Source of the DNA: Nocardioides agariphilus
GTDB taxonomy: Bacteria; Actinomycetota; Actinomycetes; Propionibacteriales; Nocardioidaceae
NCBI RefSeq assembly: GCF_015352445.1
Contig: NZ_JADKPO010000005.1
Coordinates: 1-64,000 of the forward strand
Direction of reading: 5' to 3'
DNA length: 64,000 nucleotides
The notes below the pieces were generated by a model. That model was not told where the DNA came from and ran no database searches. It saw only the letters and a list, made by a program, of their open reading frames with translations. Every line of letters starts with the position of its first letter. Position 1 is the stretch's first letter. The position numbers were made by a program, and so were the translations under genes. Below are positions 58,674 to 64,000 of this stretch, piece by piece.

Positions 58674-58988
58674 TCACACGCAGCCGTGGGGCTTCGGCAG
58701 CCCCGCGACGTACGCGAGCTTCTTGGCGGGCTTCTGCGGGAACAGGGCGAAGAGCTCCTTGGTGGGGATCCCGCCCACGACGCTGATCCGGCGCAGCGTC
58801 GCGGTCTCGCCCTGCTCGCGGTAGTCGCTGCGCAGGAAGCGGATCGCCTTCCAGTGCTCGTCGGTGAGCTCGAGGCCGATCTGGTGGGCCAGCGACTTCG
58901 CCAGCGGCTCGGACCACTCCTCGAGTTCGGTCATGAACCCCTCGGCGTCGACCTGGATCTCGTGGCCGTCGATGATGGTGGTGGGCAT
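58674..58988 (-). CDS. DsrC/TusE-family sulfur relay protein
   Basis: 104 residues. IDGHEIQVDAEGFMTELEEW, SLAHQIGLELTDEHWKAIRF and TLRRISVVGGIPTKELFALF are DsrC family signatures; the flexible arm ends GLPKPHGCV, with the single penultimate Cys that carries sulfur. The second arm cysteine of sulfite-reductase DsrC is absent, so it is TusE/RspA-like. Between the SQR-like gene (4 bp) and the DsrE gene (13 bp). Confidence 0.9.
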   Translation of the reverse strand: MPTTIIDGHEIQVDAEGFMTELEEWSEPLAKSLAHQIGLELTDEHWKAIRFLRSDYREQGETATLRRISVVGGIPTKELFALFPQKPAKKLAYVAGLPKPHGCV

Positions 58989-58992
58989 GGTG

Positions 58993-60237
58993 TCACTCCT
59001 CCTCGGATGGGACGTGCTTGCCGGCCATCGACATGTGGGCCGGAAGCGGGATGGGACGCCCGGGAAGCAGCACGTTCCAGTAGACGTGGCGGAAGGCGAG
59101 CTTCCCGAGGTGGTTGGCGTGCGTCTCCTTGAGCAGGGACAGCGGCCCGACGTGCGGCACCGGGTACTTGCCCGGCAAGGGCTGGGTGTCGTAGTTGAAG
59201 TCGATCAGGAGCGCGTGGCCGTCTCCTGACTCCACGAAGCAGTTGGCGTGGCCGTCGAAGGATCCCGTCATCGGCAGCCCCTCGACGTGCTGCAGGAAGT
59301 TCTCGACGAACACCTCGCACGCGAAGTGGGCGACCGAACCGGCCTTGGATGCCGGGATGTCGGAGGCGTCGCCGAGGGCGAAGATGTTGGCGTACTTCGT
59401 CGAGAGCAGGGTGTGCTTGTCGACCTGCACGTAGTTGAGCTCGTCGCCGAGTCCCGAGCGCGCGACGTAGTCGGCGCCCATGTTGAGCGGCACGGTGACG
59501 AGCAGGTCGAAGGGGACCTCGCGCTCGTCGTACGACACCAGCTTCCGGTTCTCGGCGTCGATCCGCTCGATCATGAAGTCCGGCTCGACCACGATGTTGC
59601 GTTCGGCGAGCATGGTGCCCAGGTGTGCAGCCGCGACGGGCTGGGTGAACGCGCCGTCCAGTGGCGTCACGAACACCAGCTCCACGCGCTCACGAAGGCC
59701 GCGCTCACTGAGCCAGGCGTCGGCGAGGAACGTGAACTCCAACGGGGCCACCGGGCACTTGATGGGCATCTCGGTGATGTGCACGACCAGCCGTCCGTGG
59801 TCCAGCCTCAGGAGGGCCTGAGCGAGCGCCTCGGCACCTTCGAGGGTGTAGAAGTCGAAGATGCTCTGCCGCCACTCGGGTCCGAGCATCCCGGGGGTCT
59901 GGTCCGGACGGGGTGTGGTGCCGGTCGCGATGACCAGGTAGTCGTAGGGCAGCGTCCTGCCGTCGGAGAGGTCGACGACGCAGGCCTCCGGCTCGACCCG
60001 GTCGATCTCGCCGAGCACCAGGTCGATCCCGTCGGCCAGGAAGTGGTGACGGGACCGGATGACGTCGTCCCTGTCGTAGGTGCCGAACGGGATGAACAGG
60101 TAGCCGGGCTGGTAGTGGTGCTCGTCGTCCTGGTCGACGACGGTGATCGTCCACTCGTGCGGGTCCAGGCGGTGCCGCAGCTTGTTGGCGGTCATGGTGC
60201 CGGCTGTTCCGCCACCGAGCACGAGAAGCCTTCTCAT
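58993..60237 (-). CDS. Sulfide:quinone oxidoreductase-like flavoprotein
   Basis: 414 residues. FAD loop LVLGGGTAGTMTANKLRHRL, second motif YDYLVIATGTTPRPDQ, cysteine in VHITEMPIKCPVAPLEFTFL (the KCP-x-AP of SQR), FALGDASDIPASKAGSVAHF and VFVENFLQHVEGLPMTGSFD then HANCFVESGDGHALLIDFNY. SQRs pass electrons from sulfide to quinone and leave sulfur on cysteine; here the product would move to DsrC and DsrE. ATG 60237 follows GGAGG. The two catalytic Cys cannot be fully checked by eye. Confidence 0.88.
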   Translation of the reverse strand: MRRLLVLGGGTAGTMTANKLRHRLDPHEWTITVVDQDDEHHYQPGYLFIPFGTYDRDDVIRSRHHFLADGIDLVLGEIDRVEPEACVVDLSDGRTLPYDYLVIATGTTPRPDQTPGMLGPEWRQSIFDFYTLEGAEALAQALLRLDHGRLVVHITEMPIKCPVAPLEFTFLADAWLSERGLRERVELVFVTPLDGAFTQPVAAAHLGTMLAERNIVVEPDFMIERIDAENRKLVSYDEREVPFDLLVTVPLNMGADYVARSGLGDELNYVQVDKHTLLSTKYANIFALGDASDIPASKAGSVAHFACEVFVENFLQHVEGLPMTGSFDGHANCFVESGDGHALLIDFNYDTQPLPGKYPVPHVGPLSLLKETHANHLGKLAFRHVYWNVLLPGRPIPLPAHMSMAGKHVPSEEE

Positions 60238-60271
60238 CGTTGCCTCCACGTCAGTTCTCTTGTTCCCCACG

Positions 60272-61009
60272 CTAGGAGCGGGGGTGGGTTGGGGCAGGAG
60301 TCGAGAGACCTGCGCCAGCGGGTCCTTGTGCCCCCGGCGCGCCGAGGCAGGAGGCCGACGAGCGGCCCTGGGTCTGCGGCATGCGCTCGACGCGTCGAGC
60401 GATGCCGCGCAGCATGCTCCGCGACATCACGAAGTCGGCCGGGAGCAAGAAGGCGTGCGCGCCGAGTGTCAGCCACCAGGGCCGCGTGTGCGCACGCCAG
60501 CGGAACAGCAGCCGGGTGCCGCCAGGCACCGGAGTGAGGACGAAGGCCCACGTCCAGTCCACGCCGGCTATCCCGCGTCGGCGCCAGGACAGGGGCAGGT
60601 GGCTCGTCGAGCGCAGGACGAGGTGCTGCTGTGGTATCTCGTCGACGACCACGAATCCGCACAGGGTGTCGAAGGCGCCATCCGGCACGAAGTCGCCCAC
60701 CTCGAGATGCTGGAGCTCGGGAACGATGCTCTGGGCGCTGGGCAGGTTGTCGGGGAACAACACCTTGTCCACCCACCGAGCGGTGTACCAGCCGGCCCGG
60801 TGCCAGCCCACCTGCACCAGCCAGGGCCAGACCTCCTCGGGTGGCGCGGCCAAGGTGACGGCGTGGGTCGCCACCACCTGGGCGTCCTCGACGTAGACGT
60901 CACCCGCCAGGGCATGCAGCCGCTCGTGCCTGGTGGCACCGTAGGTCCGGCCGAGGCGGTGCAAGGTCAGCCAGGTCGCGGCACCCGTGACGAGGACCAG
61001 GCGTCTCAT
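60272..61009 (-). CDS. SRPBCC-like protein with N-terminal membrane or hydrophobic start
   Basis: 245 residues. After a short hydrophobic start (LVLVTGAATWLTLHRLG), residues about 55-215 give an SRPBCC fold: LAAPPEEVWPWLVQVGWHRA then GWYTARWVDKVLFPDN and LPSAQSIVPELQHLEVGDFV. The same VWPWLVQVG block occurs in the next gene upstream (61009), so the two are paralogs. ATG 61009 overlaps the stop of that gene (TGATG). The tail after about 215 is Ala/Ser/Gly-rich and not conserved-looking. Ligand unknown; operon places it with sulfur genes. Confidence 0.8.
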   Translation of the reverse strand: MRRLVLVTGAATWLTLHRLGRTYGATRHERLHALAGDVYVEDAQVVATHAVTLAAPPEEVWPWLVQVGWHRAGWYTARWVDKVLFPDNLPSAQSIVPELQHLEVGDFVPDGAFDTLCGFVVVDEIPQQHLVLRSTSHLPLSWRRRGIAGVDWTWAFVLTPVPGGTRLLFRWRAHTRPWWLTLGAHAFLLPADFVMSRSMLRGIARRVERMPQTQGRSSASCLGAPGAQGPAGAGLSTPAPTHPRS

Positions 61010-62061
61010 CACAAGCCTTCCAGGGAGGCATCTGCTGTCTGCTGCCGTTCGGCGCGATCGCGCAGATGCAGCAGCATCCGCCGCTGCATCGCGTAGTCAC
61101 CGAGCTCCAGCAGGACGAGGCTGGACAGCCAGGAGCCCAGGTTCCGTCGGTCGTAGCGGGCGCGGATCCGGGTGACCAGGCGAGTGCCACCGCCCTCGGT
61201 GGGCGCCAGCCGCCACGACCAGGTGCTGTCGGGCTTGCTCCACAGCAGCTCGTACGGCGGCAGCGCGGCGGCGACCCGGAACGCCGTACGCGGGGTGATC
61301 CTCTCCGCCATCGGGACCCACTGGCCGATCTCCAGCTGCTGCCAACCCTGCTCGATGTGCTGGGCACTGGGCAGTGCGCCGTTGTCGAGCAGGTCGTCGC
61401 TGTAGAACCCCGCACGGCCGCGGCCGACCTGGACGAGCCAGGGCCAGACGCACTCGGGCGGCGCGGCGATCGCGATGGCGCGGGTGGACACGTAGTCGGC
61501 GTGGGCGACGCGGTCGTCGCCTGGCAGGTCGGCGGCCACCTCGTCGTCCGTGGCTCCCCACCGGAGGTGGCGGCGACGCGCCAGGGGAGCCCCGAGGAAC
61601 CGCGGCACGTCGGCCAGCACGTCACGCAGCTCCTGGGCCAGCGACGTCGCCGTCACGCCGAGGTCGAGCCGCACCACCGCGGCTCCGGCCCACACCATGA
61701 CCGCGCCGACGCACACGTAGAGCGGGTGGAAGAGGCTGAGCTCGCGGATGAAGGCGAGCTCGACGACGATCCACACCACCATCGCCGTGCCGACGATGAT
61801 GCCCACGAGCCCGGTCTGCCGTCCCCGACGCAGCGCGACCGCGGCGAGCACGGCGTTGGGGGCAGCGACGAGCACGGCCAGGGCGATCCCGGCGAAGACC
61901 GGGCTGTGCCAGGGCAGGCGAGGGGTGACAACGGGCCCGAGGTCCAACACTCCGCTCGCCAGTCCGATGGCGCCGGCCAGGGCGGCGAGGGCGTTGAGCA
62001 GAGCCAGGAAGGTGAGCACCCTGCGCGGCCGGCGGTCGCGGTTGCGTACGTCGGAGGCCAT
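61009..62061 (-). CDS. Four-helix membrane protein fused to an SRPBCC domain
   Basis: 350 residues. Four N-terminal helices (about 16-125, e.g. RVLTFLALLNALAALAGAIG and VGIIVGTAMVVWIVVELAFI) precede an SRPBCC domain (about 180-350) with IAAPPECVWPWLVQVGRGRA then GFYSDDLLDNGALPSAQHIE and LEIGQWVPMAERITPRTAFR. The domain is a paralog of the 60272 protein. ATG 62061 chosen; a TTG two codons earlier is possible. Cytoplasmic ligand binding close to the membrane is likely. In the same operon as the SQR-like gene. Confidence 0.82.
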   Translation of the reverse strand: MASDVRNRDRRPRRVLTFLALLNALAALAGAIGLASGVLDLGPVVTPRLPWHSPVFAGIALAVLVAAPNAVLAAVALRRGRQTGLVGIIVGTAMVVWIVVELAFIRELSLFHPLYVCVGAVMVWAGAAVVRLDLGVTATSLAQELRDVLADVPRFLGAPLARRRHLRWGATDDEVAADLPGDDRVAHADYVSTRAIAIAAPPECVWPWLVQVGRGRAGFYSDDLLDNGALPSAQHIEQGWQQLEIGQWVPMAERITPRTAFRVAAALPPYELLWSKPDSTWSWRLAPTEGGGTRLVTRIRARYDRRNLGSWLSSLVLLELGDYAMQRRMLLHLRDRAERQQTADASLEGL

Positions 62062-62067
62062 GACCAA

Positions 62068-62484
62068 TCACGCCTCGAGCAGCCGTCGGCCGCTCACCGT
62101 GTCGACGACGAGCCGCAGGTAGAGGCTGCGCAAGCCCTCGGGCCAGGGCGTGGGCCGGTCTTGCTCAGGCGGTAGCGCGTCGCTGTCGACGGACTCGACA
62201 CGGCCACGTAGCAGCACGCTCCAGCCCGTTCGGGTGAAGTAGTCGAAGTCGTCGACCTCGAGTGCCGCATCTGCACCGGGCAGGTGCCGGGCGAGCTGTG
62301 AGTACGCGGAGACCCGGAACAGGACCGAGCCGTCGCTCGCGCGGAACGTGACGGGCAGAGCGAGAGGGCCGTGGTCATCGACATAGGCGATGCGGCCCAC
62401 CTCGCTCGCGGCGAGCAGCTCCCAGCACTCGGCCGGGTCAAGGTCCTTGAGGTGTCCCTGGAACCATCGGTCGTCGTTGTTCAT
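62068..62484 (-). CDS. Pyridoxamine 5'-phosphate oxidase-like split-barrel protein
   Basis: 138 residues. ECWELLAASEVGRIAYVDDH then GPLALPVTFRASDGSVLFRV and GADAALEVDDFDYFTRTGWS, VLLRGRVESVDSD give the flavin-binding split barrel. Paralog of the 49799 protein, sharing the pattern D/E-C-x-x-LL...GR-A/I...VP-V...G-SVL/M-RG. Binds FMN, F420 or heme in relatives; cofactor not determined. 9 bp after the membrane gene at 62494, in one operon. Confidence 0.83.
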   Translation of the reverse strand: MNNDDRWFQGHLKDLDPAECWELLAASEVGRIAYVDDHGPLALPVTFRASDGSVLFRVSAYSQLARHLPGADAALEVDDFDYFTRTGWSVLLRGRVESVDSDALPPEQDRPTPWPEGLRSLYLRLVVDTVSGRRLLEA

Positions 62485-62493
62485 GGCAGTTCC

Positions 62494-63381
62494 TCACTTT
62501 CGTGGGCCAGGTGCAAGGGGGAGCGTGCGGCCGGGGACCGCCTTCAGCAGTCGGACAGCGGGCAGCAGGCCCACCACGGCCAGGACCAGGAACATCGGGA
62601 CCGCGCCGGAGGACGCCCACGACGACATCGGGTCCGCGTGGTGACCCCACCACTGGTCCACGGCGACTCCGACGGCCTCGACCACCCAGAACACCAGGCC
62701 GGCCGAGGCCAGCGTGGCCGCGGGTGCGCGCCCTTTCCAGACGCCCCAGCCCAGCCACGCCATCGCCGGAAGCCAGAGGGCCAGGTCCTGGGCGATCACC
62801 GGGTTGGTCGGCAGCCCGGTGCCGGCGAGCCAGCCCGTGGGGTCCTCGTCGTACGTCGCGGGGATGACGCGCGCCAGCCACGCGGCGCCGTTGAGCAAGA
62901 CGACCAGCCACGCGTACGTCGGGACCCACCAGGGCACGTCGCTCACCAGCTCGTCCACCCGGCTCCACAGGGTGAAGCCCAGCCCGACCAGGCTGGCCAC
63001 TGCCAACCCCAGCATCGCGACGTAGGCCAAGAAGGCCTGGTTGAACGGGGTCGCGAACACGAACAGCACGCTGTTGTAGACGAGGTAGGCGGCGACACCG
63101 GCCGTGACGGCGAGCGCACGCGCCGAGCCCGACCAGGCCCGCTGCACCGAGAGGACGAGGAGCGGCACCGCGACGAGGAGCGCGACAAGCGAGGTGCCCT
63201 TCGCAGATCCGTTCATCACTGACGTCCCGCTCAGCAGGTCGGGGACGAGCAGGTTCGCCGAGCAGGTCACGATGGTGACCGCCGCGAGCACGCTGGCCAG
63301 GTGTAGCGGCAGCGACGGGAACGGGTCGGACGCCTGCGGTCGGCGGACCGTCCTGGTGATGGTTTGCTGCGCCGAGTTCAT
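62494..63381 (-). CDS. Polytopic membrane protein of unknown function
   Basis: 295 residues with about eight helices (e.g. LHLASVLAAVTIVTCSANLL, SLVALLVAVPLLVLSVQRAW, AYLVYNSVLFVFATPFNQAF). FATPFNQAFLAYVAMLGLAV is a recurring motif of an uncharacterised actinobacterial family. The ATG at 63381 is chosen because the frame upstream (into 63984) has no protein character. First gene of the operon down to DsrE at 58136; DevR-like boxes lie before it. Function not known; perhaps a quinone or electron-transfer membrane partner. Confidence 0.7.
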   Translation of the reverse strand: MNSAQQTITRTVRRPQASDPFPSLPLHLASVLAAVTIVTCSANLLVPDLLSGTSVMNGSAKGTSLVALLVAVPLLVLSVQRAWSGSARALAVTAGVAAYLVYNSVLFVFATPFNQAFLAYVAMLGLAVASLVGLGFTLWSRVDELVSDVPWWVPTYAWLVVLLNGAAWLARVIPATYDEDPTGWLAGTGLPTNPVIAQDLALWLPAMAWLGWGVWKGRAPAATLASAGLVFWVVEAVGVAVDQWWGHHADPMSSWASSGAVPMFLVLAVVGLLPAVRLLKAVPGRTLPLAPGPRK

Positions 63382-63416
63382 GCTCCCAGGCTCGTTTGCC
63401 GGTTGGCGTGCAGACA

Positions 63417-63452
63417 GGGGCGAAGGTCTCGTCCGCCCAGGGACGATGTCCC
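63417..63452. promoter_or_regulatory. DevR/DosR-like boxes before the sulfur operon
   Basis: 63417-63430 is GGGGC-GAAG-GTCTC (8 of 10, with the CTTC core seen at 38349 and 51950 when reversed). 63440-63452 is GGGAC-GAT-GTCCC, exact halves but a 3-bp spacer instead of 4. About 36-72 bp before the start at 63381. Confidence 0.4.
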
Positions 63453-63527
63453 GCTTCATGGGCGTGCTGACGACGCAGGACCCCCGGATCGCCAGAGCGT
63501 CCGGGGGTCGCGGGTGTCGTCCGGTGA

Positions 63528-64000
63528 CTACCGGAGGACAGGGTTGTTCTTGACCAGATGGGTCTTGGTCCAGAGCTTGCCGAGGCCCCAGGTGTCGCCG
63601 GCGGAGAAGGCTGCCAGGACGACGAGGCTGATCGCGCCGAGGATGTGCTCGTCGAGGACCGGGTTGTTCTCGGGAGGCAGGACGACCGACCACATCAGCA
63701 CGTAGAGCAGGACCCCGGCGGAGGCTGCGAGCCGCATGCCGATGCCCAGCGTGAGAGCCAGGCCGATGCCGAGCAGGCCGAGCATGAAGAGCCAGTCGGC
63801 CCAGGCAGCGCCGGCGATGTTGTTGTAGAAGCCCTTGAACGGGCCGTCGGCGCCGAACTTGAGGAAGCCCTCGGTTGGGCTTCCGCCGTTGATCCAGGCG
63901 GCGTCGCCGAAGCGGTCCAGGGTGCCGTCTTGGCCGTAGCCGGTGTGGTAGCCGAGGGCCAGCAGCTTGTCGACGAAGGCCCACAGGAACGTCAGACCGA
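63528..64000 (-). CDS. DoxX-like membrane protein (runs off window)
   Basis: At least 157 residues; the N-terminus is beyond 64000. LWAFVDKLLALGYHTGYGQD, DAAWINGGSPTEGFLKFGAD then GPFKGFYNNIAGAAWADWLF, MLGLLGIGLALTLGIGMRLA and the C-terminal HILGAISLVVLAAFSAGDTW are the DoxX/thiosulfate:quinone oxidoreductase-subunit pattern (four helices). A thiosulfate or persulfide-linked role is supported by the neighbouring SQR, DsrC and DsrE genes, yet DoxX domains also occur elsewhere. 146 bp upstream of the operon at 63381, same strand. Confidence 0.75.
   Translation of the reverse strand, partial: GLTFLWAFVDKLLALGYHTGYGQDGTLDRFGDAAWINGGSPTEGFLKFGADGPFKGFYNNIAGAAWADWLFMLGLLGIGLALTLGIGMRLAASAGVLLYVLMWSVVLPPENNPVLDEHILGAISLVVLAAFSAGDTWGLGKLWTKTHLVKNNPVLR

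Overview
The window is high-GC throughout, with dense genes, many 4-bp ATGA/GTGA overlaps, GTG starts, zinc-finger anti-sigma and TetR/LuxR regulators. This fits a soil-type high-GC actinobacterium; Nocardioidaceae (Nocardioides-like) is my best inference from protein style and cannot be proven here. No rRNA, tRNA or CRISPR array was seen.

Left third (1-24 kb) is an accessory, worn region. It holds remnants of IS481-family elements at three places (1-143, 14072-14196, 23655-23880) and several broken genes: a DUF2182-like remnant, a TetR gene, a tyrosine recombinase, an MscS channel, a CBS-domain fragment and a LuxR/TPR regulator. Between these sit intact modules: a ZIP metal transporter, two NarL-type two-component systems (4293-6223 and 6578-9093), a CPA1 cation/proton antiporter with a DUF2254 membrane protein, two TetR-controlled ABC-2 exporters (14701-17905 on plus; 21311-23378 on minus) whose operators look related, and an unusual HD-GYP/LuxR protein.

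Middle (24-37 kb): a minus-strand group of a methyltransferase, a 982-residue LuxR-HTH/NB-ARC regulator, an SMP-30 family hydrolase, an SRPBCC protein and a GNAT acetyltransferase, two of them preceded by very short coupled ORFs. Three promoters in this group share a tandem dyad based on TCCGTG-N5-CACGGA with dyad centres about 25 bp apart. I propose these form a regulon of the 982-residue protein. Next come a secreted lactonase-like propeller, an FMN reductase coupled to a VOC-GNAT fusion, and an ECF sigma/anti-sigma pair divergent from an AhpD-like protein.

Right (37-64 kb) is a low-oxygen, fermentation and reactive-sulfur block: zinc alcohol dehydrogenase, cytochrome bd oxidase with its fused CydDC exporter, phosphoketolase coupled to a CBS/DUF294 protein, the arginine deiminase pathway (arcA-arcB-arcC with a divergent YfcC-type transporter), a potassium channel, a CstR-like persulfide sensor with thioredoxin, DUF302 and AhpD genes, and a long operon ending in sulfide:quinone reductase-like, DsrC/TusE and DsrE proteins. 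Dyads resembling the DevR/DosR box (GGGAC-N4-GTCCC, 8-10 of 10 positions) lie before most of these units, suggesting one hypoxia regulon. Together they would let a mainly aerobic cell keep making ATP (acetyl phosphate, carbamoyl phosphate), keep a high-affinity oxidase running and handle sulfide or persulfide when oxygen falls.
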